Positions 41,436 to 49,703 of a stretch of 64,000 nucleotides of DNA are shown here, piece by piece. The stretch is from Winogradskyella marincola (lineage in GTDB: Bacteria > Bacteroidota > Bacteroidia > Flavobacteriales > Flavobacteriaceae). The position numbers and the translations under genes are program-made. A model generated the notes under the pieces. The model was given only the letters and a program-made list of their open reading frames with translations. It ran no database searches and had not been told where the DNA came from. The stretch covers positions 124,001 to 188,000 of the forward strand of contig NZ_JARSBN010000005.1 of assembly GCF_029624125.1 (NCBI RefSeq), read 5' to 3'. The first letter of the stretch is position 1. The number at the start of each line of letters is the position of its first letter.

Positions 41436-42251
41436 ATGAAACAATTACAATCCGTCATAGAAAGCGCTTGGGACGATCGTTCTCAATTAACCAACCAAGT
41501 TACTATAGATGCTATAAGAAGTGTTATAGATCTTATTGATGCTGGCACCTTACGTGTTGCAGAACCAACCGAAAATGGATGGCAAGTAAATGAATGGGTT
41601 AAAAAAGCAGTTGTGCTTTACTTCCCTATTCAGAAAATGGAAACCCACGAGGTTGGTATCTTTGAATATCACGACAAAATTCCATTAAAGCGCAACTACA
41701 TGGAAAAGGGTATTAGAGTTGTTCCTAACGCTGTTGCCAGGCACGGAGCTTACATTTCTAAAGGTGTTATTATGATGCCAAGCTATGTTAACATTGGTGC
41801 TTATGTAGATGAAGGTACAATGGTAGACACTTGGGCCACAGTTGGTAGTTGTGCGCAGATTGGTAAAAACGTACACCTCTCTGGTGGTGTTGGTATTGGT
41901 GGTGTGCTAGAACCTTTACAAGCCTCTCCTGTAATTATTGAAGACGGAGCTTTTATTGGCAGCCGCTGTATTGTTGTAGAAGGAGTACATGTAGAAAAAG
42001 AAGCTGTTCTTGGTGCTAATGTGGTATTGACTATGAGTACTAAAATTATAGATGTTACTGGTGATGAACCTGTAGAAATGAAAGGTAGAGTACCTGCGCG
42101 TTCTGTTGTAATTCCTGGTAGTTACACCAAGAAATTTGCAGCTGGAGAATACCAAGTACCTTGTGCTTTAATTATTGGAAAACGTAAAGAAAGTACAGAT
42201 AAGAAAACATCTCTAAATGATGCTTTACGCGAGTATGATGTAGCGGTTTAA
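41436..42251 (+). CDS. dapD: Tetrahydrodipicolinate N-succinyltransferase
   Basis: It adds succinyl to tetrahydrodipicolinate in lysine and meso-diaminopimelate synthesis. The 271 residues have an N-terminal helical domain (LQSVIESAWDDRSQL) and a left-handed beta helix of hexapeptide repeats (GAYISKGVIMMPSYVNIGAY, GTMVDTWATVGSCAQIGKNV, GAFIGSRCIVVEGVHVEKEA). The MVDTWATVGSCAQIG motif is diagnostic of DapD. A single gene with its own promoter, divergent from the short units upstream of ruvX. Confidence 0.97.
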   Translation: MKQLQSVIESAWDDRSQLTNQVTIDAIRSVIDLIDAGTLRVAEPTENGWQVNEWVKKAVVLYFPIQKMETHEVGIFEYHDKIPLKRNYMEKGIRVVPNAVARHGAYISKGVIMMPSYVNIGAYVDEGTMVDTWATVGSCAQIGKNVHLSGGVGIGGVLEPLQASPVIIEDGAFIGSRCIVVEGVHVEKEAVLGANVVLTMSTKIIDVTGDEPVEMKGRVPARSVVIPGSYTKKFAAGEYQVPCALIIGKRKESTDKKTSLNDALREYDVAV

Positions 42252-42295
42252 AAAAGCTATTTTATACTACAAATATTTCCTTAAGAAGGAAAAAA

Positions 42296-42303
42296 TAATT
42301 TTG
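42296..42303 (+). promoter_or_regulatory. -7 promoter box of the GT9 gene
   Basis: TAATTTTG matches TAnnTTTG, 19 bases before the ATG at 42323. A small palindrome, TTTCCTT-AAG-AAGGAAA (42276-42292), lies just upstream and may terminate dapD weakly. Confidence 0.45.
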
Positions 42304-42322
42304 CATAATTAAGCTTTTCTGA

Positions 42323-43393
42323 ATGAAAATTTTAATCATACAACAAAAAATGATTGGTGATGTTTTGGCTTCGAGCATATTGTTTGAAGCCATTAAACAT
42401 CAATATCCTGATGCAGAATTGCATTACCTTATAAATACGCACACGTTTCCTGTTGTAGATCAAAACCCTTACATAGATAAGATTCAGTTTTTTACTCCAG
42501 AACACGAAAACAGTAAACTGAAACTTTTTAAACTTGCTAAACAACTTCGCAAAGAAAATTACGATGTTATCATAGATGTTTACTCTAAACTATCGAGTAA
42601 CCTCATAACTTTACTTTCTAAGGCGAAAATTAGAATTTCTATAGATAAAAGCAGAAATAAGCTATTGTATACCAACTTATACAAACACAAAGCTAAAGCA
42701 GATACCAATGCTGGTTTGGCCATAGAAAACCGACTGCAACTATTGCAGCCTATAAATATAGATAGCAGTAAAATAGTAAGACCAAAAATATATCTTACTA
42801 AAGAGGAAGAATCTGCAGCTAAAGCGTTTTTAGAATCAAATAACATTGACACTAACAAACCACTCTACATGATTGGTGTTTTGGGAAGCGGATCTAACAA
42901 AACTTATCCGTTTGACTATATGGCTTCTGTAATTGATACAATTGTAACAACTCAACCCGAAAGCCAGATTTTATTCAATTATATACCAAAACAAGAGGCT
43001 GATGCTAAAGCGATTTTAAATCTTTGTGCATCAAAAACTCAAGACAACGTTCATTTTAATGTTTTCGGTAAAAGTTTGAGAGATTTTTTAGCCATAACAC
43101 AGCATTGCGATGCACTAATAGGAAATGAAGGAGGTGCTATAAACATGGCGAAAGCTTTGAGCATCCCAACATTTACTATTTTTTCACCTTGGATAAAAAA
43201 AGAAGCTTGGAATATGTTTGATGATGGTATAAAGCACGTTTCGGTTCATCTAAAAGATTACAACAAACAACCATATATTGATATAAAGCACCCAAAAGAA
43301 TTAAAATCTAAAGCTTTTGATTTGTATTTAAAATTTAAACCTTCTCTTTTTGAAGAAGGCTTGGTTAAATTTTTAGAAAGATTACAGGCTTAA
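42323..43393 (+). CDS. Glycosyltransferase family 9 (heptosyltransferase-like)
   Basis: This 356-residue GT-B enzyme begins MKILIIQQKMIGDVLASSIL and has a C-terminal nucleotide-sugar-binding region (IGNEGGAINMAKALSIPTF, FSPWIKKEAW), as in ADP-heptose:LPS heptosyltransferases. It likely adds a core sugar to lipid A or a core oligosaccharide at the inner membrane. It opens a cluster of eight glycan genes and its stop shares TTAA with the convergent GT2 gene. Confidence 0.92.
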   Translation: MKILIIQQKMIGDVLASSILFEAIKHQYPDAELHYLINTHTFPVVDQNPYIDKIQFFTPEHENSKLKLFKLAKQLRKENYDVIIDVYSKLSSNLITLLSKAKIRISIDKSRNKLLYTNLYKHKAKADTNAGLAIENRLQLLQPINIDSSKIVRPKIYLTKEEESAAKAFLESNNIDTNKPLYMIGVLGSGSNKTYPFDYMASVIDTIVTTQPESQILFNYIPKQEADAKAILNLCASKTQDNVHFNVFGKSLRDFLAITQHCDALIGNEGGAINMAKALSIPTFTIFSPWIKKEAWNMFDDGIKHVSVHLKDYNKQPYIDIKHPKELKSKAFDLYLKFKPSLFEEGLVKFLERLQA

Positions 43394-44211
43394 CCTTTCT
43401 TAATACCGAATTCAGTCCACTTTAAATTTTCTTTTTTCACCTTAGCTCTAATCGCTAAATTTCTATCTAAAGATTCTTGTGTTTTATAACCACGTGCATG
43501 ATCTAGATGCAGGCAAATAGCTTTGTATCGTATTTGTTTTGTCTTAATGCCATTGTTTACCAAACGCTCACCCAACTCTCTATCTGGCCCACCATATTGC
43601 ATACGTTCGTCATAACCATTGATTGCAATTAAATCAGATTTCCATGCTGAGGAATTACAGTTGTTAAATGTAGCACCTGTTGGAGTTACCACATCCAAGA
43701 AGTTAGCCAGACCATTTTTTGCAGAGAGCTTTAGTTTGTTTTTCCCACTCAACTCACCTTGTGCTTTAAGCCATTTAACCTCAAAACAACGCTTAGACTT
43801 TATATCATCTTCAGCAATAGTTTCGCTAATGTCCATTGGAAGTTTACAATAGCCGCCAGACAAAAAGTAGCCTTTTTCAGCATGTTTAGCATGAGTATCT
43901 ACAAAATCTTCACGCGGAATACAATCGCCATCTGTAAATAAGATATAATCATTTTTTGCCATGACTATAGCTTCATTTAATATTTTTTGGCGTCTGTATC
44001 CTTTGTCTTCATGCCAAGCGTGCGTAATTTCTACAGGATAATCTTGTTTAAACTTATCAATTAAATTTTTGGTTTCTTCTGTAGAACCATCATCTGCTAT
44101 AATAACATCAAAGTCTTTGTAGGTTTGTACACTATAGCCATACAGCACTTTCTCTAACCAATCGGTTTTATTGTAAGTAGCAATAATGACTGTAATTTTT
44201 GGTAACGCCAT
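43390..44211 (-). CDS. Glycosyltransferase family 2 (tandem paralogue A)
   Basis: The 273 residues form a GT-A enzyme: ITVIIATYNKTDWLEKVL, VIIADDGSTEETK, and the metal-binding DxD in YILFTDGDCIPREDF. The C-terminal NGYDERMQYGGPDRELGERL motif is typical of the GT2 branch carrying a galactosyltransferase-like C-terminal domain. The start at 44211 (MALPKIT) is preferred over the in-frame start at 44235. The upstream neighbour on this strand is a clear paralogue. The donor sugar is unknown. Confidence 0.92.
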   Translation of the reverse strand: MALPKITVIIATYNKTDWLEKVLYGYSVQTYKDFDVIIADDGSTEETKNLIDKFKQDYPVEITHAWHEDKGYRRQKILNEAIVMAKNDYILFTDGDCIPREDFVDTHAKHAEKGYFLSGGYCKLPMDISETIAEDDIKSKRCFEVKWLKAQGELSGKNKLKLSAKNGLANFLDVVTPTGATFNNCNSSAWKSDLIAINGYDERMQYGGPDRELGERLVNNGIKTKQIRYKAICLHLDHARGYKTQESLDRNLAIRAKVKKENLKWTEFGIKKG

Positions 44212-44218
44212 GAATTTT

Positions 44219-45040
44219 TTATCTCTTAATACCAAACTTGGTATATGTTGATTTATTTTTTTTTGTTTCTTTTCGAATTTTCAGATTTAAAGTCTCTGCT
44301 TCTTCGTTTTTATAAGGTCTTTCGTGATGCAAATGTACACAAATAGTACTATACCTCACTTGCTTGAATCTTACACCATTATTCATCATACGCTCGCCTA
44401 CTTCCCTGTCTTCACCTCCATATTGCATACGCTCATCAAAACCATTTACAGCTAAAATATCATTTTTATGACAAGATACATTCATGCCATCAAAAGTAGC
44501 TTTTGTTGGAGTTAATGTGTTTAAGAGGTTAGCTTTCAATTTAGACTTCGTTAACTTATTTAGCTTAAAACTTTTAGTCTGACCTTGCTTTAAAAGCCAC
44601 TGTTTATCGAAACATTTTTGACCATCTATGATCTCTTTAGTAATACTTTGAGATATTTTTTCAGATAACTTAAAATATCCTCCTGATAGCGCACAACTCA
44701 TTTGCTTCAACCTTAAATGTGTTGCTACAAAATCTGCTCTTGCAATACAATCACCATCTGTAAATATGAGATATTCTGCATTTGAAGCTATTATGGCTTT
44801 ATTAAGAATTTTGGTTTTCTGAAAGCCTTCATCCTCTTGCCATACGTGAGTAATATTTATGCTTGACTGCTTAGAAAACTCATCAATTACAGCTTTTGTT
44901 CTCTCGTCAGAACCATCGTCAGCTATGATTAATTCGAAATTAGATTCTGTTTGAATTTCATAACTATGCAACACCAACGCTAACCATTTTGGTTGGTTGT
45001 AAGTGCTTATGATAACTGAAGCCTTTAGTGATGATTTCAT
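44219..45040 (-). CDS. Glycosyltransferase family 2 (tandem paralogue B)
   Basis: The 273 residues are a paralogue of the next gene downstream: ASVIISTYNQPKWLALVL, LIIADDGSDERTK, YLIFTDGDCIARADF and NGFDERMQYGGEDREVGERM match position for position. The ATG at 45040 is used (a GTG at 45046 is also in frame). Only 7 bases separate the two genes, so they are co-transcribed and probably add successive sugars. A divergent -7 box lies at 45046-45053. Confidence 0.92.
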   Translation of the reverse strand: MKSSLKASVIISTYNQPKWLALVLHSYEIQTESNFELIIADDGSDERTKAVIDEFSKQSSINITHVWQEDEGFQKTKILNKAIIASNAEYLIFTDGDCIARADFVATHLRLKQMSCALSGGYFKLSEKISQSITKEIIDGQKCFDKQWLLKQGQTKSFKLNKLTKSKLKANLLNTLTPTKATFDGMNVSCHKNDILAVNGFDERMQYGGEDREVGERMMNNGVRFKQVRYSTICVHLHHERPYKNEEAETLNLKIRKETKKNKSTYTKFGIKR

Positions 45041-45045
45041 TAGCA

Positions 45046-45053
45046 CAAAAATA
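45046..45053 (-). promoter_or_regulatory. -7 promoter box of the GT2 pair
   Basis: The minus strand reads TATTTTTG, matching TAnnTTTG, 5 bases before the ATG at 45040. The plus strand of the same short spacer (TATTTTTA from 45055) could serve the divergent gene. Confidence 0.45.
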
Positions 45054-45081
45054 CTATTTTTACAGCAGTGAAATCACAACT

Positions 45082-45843
45082 ATGCTAAAACTCTCTGGTG
45101 TTATTATTACCTTTAATGAAGAACGAAACATTGAACGATGTTTACAATCCTTAGTTAATGTAGTTGACGAAATTATTGTTGTTGACTCCTACTCTACCGA
45201 TAATACCAAAAACATTTGCCAAAAATATAACGTAGCGTTTATTGAGCAGAAATTTTTAGGCTACATAGAGCAGAAGAACTTTGCGCTAAACCAAACTACA
45301 CACAACCATGTTATTTCTCTTGATGGTGATGAGGCACTTTCTGAAGAGCTTCAAACATCTATAATTGAGCTAAAAAACAATTGGAATTTTGATGGATATT
45401 ACGCCAATCGTTTTAATAATTTTTGTGGTCAATGGATAAAACACAGCGATTGGTATCCTAACAGAAAATTGCGTGTTTTTGATAAAACAAAAGCTGAATG
45501 GAAAGGAATTAATCCGCATGATAATGTTCAGTTTTACGATAATAAGACCAAAAGCGGACACTTAAAAGGTGATATTCTGCATTGGACGTACCAAACTTAT
45601 TCTGAATTTAATAATAAAACCGAACATTTCTCTACAATTGCAGCCAAGGCTTATTATAACAAAGGTAAAACTGCTCCTATCTGGAAAATTGTATGGAATC
45701 CGACTTGGGCATTTTTTAAATCTTATGTTTTGAGGCTTGGGTTTTTAGATGGTTTTAACGGCTTTGTAATCTGTGTACAAACTGCAAATATTACTTTTTT
45801 GAAGTACTCTAAGTTGCGTGAGATTTATAAGAAGGAAATTTAG
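45082..45843 (+). CDS. Glycosyltransferase family 2, WaaE/KdtX-like
   Basis: The 253 residues show the LPS-core beta-glucosyltransferase pattern: SGVIITFNEERNIERCLQSL, EIIVVDSYSTDNTK, VISLDGDEALSEEL (DxD) and WYPNRKLRVFDKTKAEW. The start at 45082 (MLKLSG) is chosen because earlier Mets lie in the divergent gene's promoter. The C-terminal hydrophobic stretch (NPTWAFFKSYVLRLGFLDGF) suggests membrane association. The stop shares TTAG with the convergent WaaP-like gene. Core or O-chain assembly is likely. Confidence 0.92.
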   Translation: MLKLSGVIITFNEERNIERCLQSLVNVVDEIIVVDSYSTDNTKNICQKYNVAFIEQKFLGYIEQKNFALNQTTHNHVISLDGDEALSEELQTSIIELKNNWNFDGYYANRFNNFCGQWIKHSDWYPNRKLRVFDKTKAEWKGINPHDNVQFYDNKTKSGHLKGDILHWTYQTYSEFNNKTEHFSTIAAKAYYNKGKTAPIWKIVWNPTWAFFKSYVLRLGFLDGFNGFVICVQTANITFLKYSKLREIYKKEI

Positions 45844-46613
45844 TTTTTCTTTTTTCTCCAGAAATAATATTTCTTTTTAAAAGCTTCTTTTTTCTTAAAA
45901 CCTGAAGAAAATTTCTTAGAAAAAAAGTACATTCTCTCTTTAACCTCTTCGTGTGGTTTATTTATAAGCTTGGCATATTCATCACTTATTATATCTAGCA
46001 TATAATCTTTTGGAGATAAGCGTGCAAAATTTGCTAATCGCTCATCATACGTTAGCGTTTTAAAGTTCATTCTATTAAGATCTACCAAATAAAAGTCGTA
46101 ACCAGAATCTGTTTTTTTGATTAAAGTATTTCCTGGTGAATGATCTAAAAAGTGTATCCCTTTTTCGTGCAACTTGAAAGTAAATTGTGTAAACTGCCTT
46201 AGGATATTATCGTAATCATCACACTCAGGCTCGTCTATAAGTTTTCTTATAGTAAAATCGTATTCTAACTGCTTGCTTATGTAATAGCTTTTACCAAAAA
46301 TAAATAAAGACTTGTATTCAATATAAGCTTCTGGTTTTGGTGTTAAAATTCCGTTTTTTAGTAATCGCTCAGCATATAAAAAAGAACGTTCTGCTTTACT
46401 TTTTCTAAAAAAACGATACACAATTTTATTCACCAAATTAGGCACTTTAAAACCTTTGATATTATAGTGTTCATCTTCAATATCAAGAATCTTAATAACG
46501 TTTCTGTAACCTGTACCTATAAGCTCACCTTGATGCTCAAAATTATCGAGTGTAGATAAAACAGTGGACTTTGTAAGTTTGGAATCTTTATGAATTTTAA
46601 TTGTTACAGACAT
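45840..46613 (-). CDS. Kdo/WaaP-type lipopolysaccharide kinase-like protein
   Basis: The 257 residues match the eukaryotic-like LPS kinase fold: a glycine loop region (GELIGTGYRNVIK), a lysine in GFKVPN, the catalytic loop GIHFLDHSPGNTLI (D157 and N162) and a metal-binding DLN at 178-180 in YLVDLNRMNF. Such enzymes phosphorylate Kdo or heptose in the inner core. It lies tail-to-tail with the WaaE-like gene and is divergent from the rhamnosyltransferase-like gene, so the three fit one surface-glycan pathway. Confidence 0.88.
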   Translation of the reverse strand: MSVTIKIHKDSKLTKSTVLSTLDNFEHQGELIGTGYRNVIKILDIEDEHYNIKGFKVPNLVNKIVYRFFRKSKAERSFLYAERLLKNGILTPKPEAYIEYKSLFIFGKSYYISKQLEYDFTIRKLIDEPECDDYDNILRQFTQFTFKLHEKGIHFLDHSPGNTLIKKTDSGYDFYLVDLNRMNFKTLTYDERLANFARLSPKDYMLDIISDEYAKLINKPHEEVKERMYFFSKKFSSGFKKKEAFKKKYYFWRKKKN

Positions 46614-46632
46614 ATATAGCTATTACCTTAGT

Positions 46633-46665
46633 TTGCAAAAGTAGCTATTTAATTCTTTAAATTTG
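46633..46665. promoter_or_regulatory. Overlapping divergent promoters (WaaP-like / rhamnosyltransferase-like)
   Basis: On the minus strand TACTTTTG lies at 46643-46636; on the plus strand TTG (46633-46635), 22 bases, then TAAATTTG (46658-46665). The two promoters interleave within about 35 bases, so they probably compete or are co-regulated. Confidence 0.5.
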
Positions 46666-46685
46666 CCAGCAACTAATACCATACT

Positions 46686-47537
46686 ATGTTTAAACATTAT
46701 CTTATCACGCGTTTTAATCTTAAAAATAAAAACTGGGAAGTTACTAAGAATAACGAAACCCTATTAACTCGCGAGTGGATGACGCACCGTATTGGTCTTT
46801 TTAGTAATTTTTGTTTACCATCTGTAGCAAGTCAAACCAATACAAATTTTCAGTGGCTACTATTTTTTGACACAAGTACAGATTCTGATTTTAAAACCGA
46901 ATTAGAAATACTGCTAAAGCCCTACCCTCACTTTAAGTCATTCTATATTGATGGTATGGAGGCATTTCATAATTCTATAAAAAATTACATTACTAAAGAC
47001 AGTAATGATTCGTCATATATTATTACTTCTCGTATAGACAATGATGACTGTATTCATAAAGATTACATCAATACAATTCAATCTCAATTCAAGTCTCAAG
47101 ACTTTATGGCAATAGATGTATTAAAGGGGTATTCGCTTCAAATTTCACCAGATATAATGTTGGGTAAAAAAGAGCATATTTTTAATCCTTTTATAAGTCT
47201 TATTGAAAAAAATGAAGCTCCAAAAACAGTTTGGTTTAGTGACCATAATATGTGGAAAAAAGAATCTAGGCGTGTTGAAATTGCCAACAAACGCCTTTGG
47301 ATGTCTATCATACACGAAAAGAATAAGGTCAACGAGTTTGATGGTTATGATAATGTAGATTGGGACGATATAAAAACTCAGTTTATAGTATCAAAATCGA
47401 TTGAAAAAAAGGTGAGTAACGAGATCATTCCGCATAAAAAATGGAGAACTCTAAGCCTAAAAAACAAGTTATATGTTAATTATGTTTTAGCAAGTAAAAA
47501 GTTAAAAAAAGCACTTGGCCTTTATAAGATTAAGTAA
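46686..47537 (+). CDS. Putative rhamnosyltransferase-family glycosyltransferase
   Basis: This 283-residue GT-A-like protein has MFKHYLITRFNLKNKNWEV, REWMTHRIGLFSNFCLPSVA and a metal-binding-like TSRIDNDDCIHKDYI, as in the putative rhamnosyl transferase family (PF11316 type). No membrane spans. It is followed by a GT4 gene on the same strand after 41 bases. Sugar and acceptor cannot be read; the family name comes from similarity rather than proven chemistry. Confidence 0.82.
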   Translation: MFKHYLITRFNLKNKNWEVTKNNETLLTREWMTHRIGLFSNFCLPSVASQTNTNFQWLLFFDTSTDSDFKTELEILLKPYPHFKSFYIDGMEAFHNSIKNYITKDSNDSSYIITSRIDNDDCIHKDYINTIQSQFKSQDFMAIDVLKGYSLQISPDIMLGKKEHIFNPFISLIEKNEAPKTVWFSDHNMWKKESRRVEIANKRLWMSIIHEKNKVNEFDGYDNVDWDDIKTQFIVSKSIEKKVSNEIIPHKKWRTLSLKNKLYVNYVLASKKLKKALGLYKIK

Positions 47538-47550
47538 ACTTGAAAAGTCT

Positions 47551-47558
47551 TACTTTTG
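47551..47558 (+). promoter_or_regulatory. -7 promoter box of the GT4 gene
   Basis: TACTTTTG matches TAnnTTTG, 20 bases before the ATG at 47579, suggesting an independent start in addition to read-through from the gene upstream. Confidence 0.45.
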
Positions 47559-47578
47559 CTTTGCTAAAAACAATTTAA

Positions 47579-48685
47579 ATGCGGTTAATACAATTTACAG
47601 CCTCTAATGGTTGGCGTGGTCACGAACAAAAAATCATCTATTTATACGAAGCTTTTAAAGCAGAAGGTTATGTAGAAGACCAATGGATTGTTTGCCCAAT
47701 CGGCTCTGAAGTAGAGCGTATTGCTACTGAAAAAGGCATGCAAGTTATTCCGTTTGAATATAAATCTGAATACAGTCTATCTTATGCAAAAACTTTTAAA
47801 AAATTAGCAGAAGAAAAACAAGCATCTGTAATTTTTATACATAGTAGTAAAGCGCATACCATAGCTGTTTTAGCTCATTTTATTTTTAGAATGAAAGTTC
47901 CTTTGGTGCTTTGTAGAACACTTATAAAACGTGTAGACACCAATTTCTTTAGAAAATGGAAATACAATTACAAAGGCATTAAAAAAATTATTTGTGTCTC
48001 TCAACCTGTTGTTGAATCTTTAAAATTTGCAGTTAAAGATCATAGTCGTTTTGATGTAGTTGGCAGTGTTACTGATATTAACAAATTTAAGAAGCAAGAA
48101 GGCACCGGAATATTACATGAGGAATTCAACATTCCAAAAGACTATAAAATTATTGGAAACATTGCGGAATTCACTGGTTTTAAAGATCATTATACTTGGG
48201 TTGATACTGTTGAGATATTGGTAAAAGAAAATGCCATTAAAGCCAAGTATATTCTTGTTGGTAAAGGAAGTATGGAGCAAGACATAAAGAATTATGTAGA
48301 AGAAAAAGGTCTAACAGAGCACATTATTTTCACAGGTTTTAGAAGAGATATTCCTGAAATTTTACCTGAATTTGATTTATTCTTATTCACCTCAAACAAC
48401 GAACCTACAGGAGGTGTATTATTAGAATCTTATGCTTGTAAAGTTCCTATTGTAGCTGCAGATGCTGGTGGTATTTCTGAAGTTATTGTAGATGGTGAAA
48501 CTGGTCTTCTAGCTAAAGTAGGAAACCCTAAAGATTTTGCAGAAAAAGTAACTTTATTAATTAAAGACAAAGGTTTACAAGATAAATTTACTAAAAACGG
48601 ATATCAATATTTATTAGATAACTTTACCAAGAAAGTAATTGCAAAGAAAATGTACGACGAGCTGTCTAAGCACCAGATTCAATAG
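47579..48685 (+). CDS. Glycosyltransferase family 4
   Basis: This 368-residue GT-B enzyme has an N-terminal acceptor domain (FTASNGWRGHEQKIIYLYEA) and a C-terminal donor-binding domain with ILVGKGSMEQDIK, FTGFRRDIPEIL and the EX7E-type element in SNNEPTGGVLLESYACK, followed by GGISEVIVDGETGLL. It probably transfers a hexose to a lipid- or LPS-linked acceptor. Its last 20 bases overlap the convergent TupA-like gene. Confidence 0.93.
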   Translation: MRLIQFTASNGWRGHEQKIIYLYEAFKAEGYVEDQWIVCPIGSEVERIATEKGMQVIPFEYKSEYSLSYAKTFKKLAEEKQASVIFIHSSKAHTIAVLAHFIFRMKVPLVLCRTLIKRVDTNFFRKWKYNYKGIKKIICVSQPVVESLKFAVKDHSRFDVVGSVTDINKFKKQEGTGILHEEFNIPKDYKIIGNIAEFTGFKDHYTWVDTVEILVKENAIKAKYILVGKGSMEQDIKNYVEEKGLTEHIIFTGFRRDIPEILPEFDLFLFTSNNEPTGGVLLESYACKVPIVAADAGGISEVIVDGETGLLAKVGNPKDFAEKVTLLIKDKGLQDKFTKNGYQYLLDNFTKKVIAKKMYDELSKHQIQ

Positions 48686-49559
48686 GAAGATGCATTAATT
48701 CGCCAAGCTCTTTATTTAGCCTTTCAACATATAATCGCTGTAAACCTGATGTTGGAAAAAATGTAAGTTCACCAAAATATATTTTTCCTTCGATTGAATA
48801 CAAATCAACTCGAATAAAAATAAATCCTTCCGCTAATTTTTTTGCTACAGAAAGTAATTCATTCAAATTATCAGGTCTTTCTATGTCTTTAGAAAGAAAA
48901 GTGTTACTTGGGTTATCATTCTTAATTTTATTCCAATCTAAATCATAAAAACAATACTTCTTTTTACCATCTTTATCACGCATCAAAACAAATATGTATA
49001 TAACCTCTCCATGTACACAGAAAAATTTATAATCTAAGACATTCTCACCATCAACTTCTTCTAGATAGTGCTCAATTAAAATACGTGGTTGAACCTTCTT
49101 ATAAACTCGCTCTTTGTATTTATCATAATAATTAGACTTAAGATATTTATTCAATGTTCTCTTTACTTCTGTTATATCAATTTTAGATTTATCCTTGATA
49201 ATAATATTATAGCCAGAGCCATGTGTGGCTTTTAAAACAAATTGGTTTGGTAAGACATTAAAATCAATCTCATCAACGTCGTTAAATACAGCAATAAAAT
49301 CAACTAAAAAACCTTCTCCTATTTTTTTTTCAACGTATTTTCGCACTTCATATTTGTCAACAAAATCTTTATAATCTTCATTATACAAATTAAGGTTTAA
49401 CCATTGCAATTTTTCCGTAAATTCCTGAGGGTTCTCAATATTTAACTGCTTATTATTTTTTAAAAAATATTTTGCTTTAATAAAATCAACGTCTGAATTT
49501 GGCTTGTTTTTTAGAAACTTAACTAATAATTGATAATACTTACGTTTAATAAAATTCAT
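48666..49559 (-). CDS. TupA-like ATP-grasp protein
   Basis: The 297 residues match the TupA-like ATP-grasp family found in capsule and teichuronopeptide clusters: NPQEFTEKLQWLNL near the N-terminus, FVLKATHGSGYNIIIKDKS (ATP-binding loop), RILIEHYLEE, DYKFFCVHGEVIYIF and IRVDLYSIEGKIYFGELTF (metal ligands). These proteins are thought to ligate amino acids to sugars or polymers. It closes the glycan cluster, overlapping the GT4 gene end by 20 bases. Confidence 0.88.
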   Translation of the reverse strand: MNFIKRKYYQLLVKFLKNKPNSDVDFIKAKYFLKNNKQLNIENPQEFTEKLQWLNLNLYNEDYKDFVDKYEVRKYVEKKIGEGFLVDFIAVFNDVDEIDFNVLPNQFVLKATHGSGYNIIIKDKSKIDITEVKRTLNKYLKSNYYDKYKERVYKKVQPRILIEHYLEEVDGENVLDYKFFCVHGEVIYIFVLMRDKDGKKKYCFYDLDWNKIKNDNPSNTFLSKDIERPDNLNELLSVAKKLAEGFIFIRVDLYSIEGKIYFGELTFFPTSGLQRLYVERLNKELGELMHLPIESGA

Positions 49560-49671
49560 ACAAATAAAATTACAGTGATAAACATGTTAACAAAGATGAT
49601 TGAATTACTATTAGATTCAAAATTTATAAAATAAAATTCTTTTGAAGTTTTAAAAGACTAATGACGAGTAG

Positions 49672-49679
49672 TATCTTTG
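49672..49679 (+). promoter_or_regulatory. -7 promoter box of the CCA/GNAT/ctaA unit
   Basis: TATCTTTG is a perfect TAnnTTTG, 24 bases before the ATG at 49704. No well-spaced -33 TTG. Confidence 0.5.
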
Positions 49680-49703
49680 CAAAACCATTTTTAATTCATA
49701 AAA

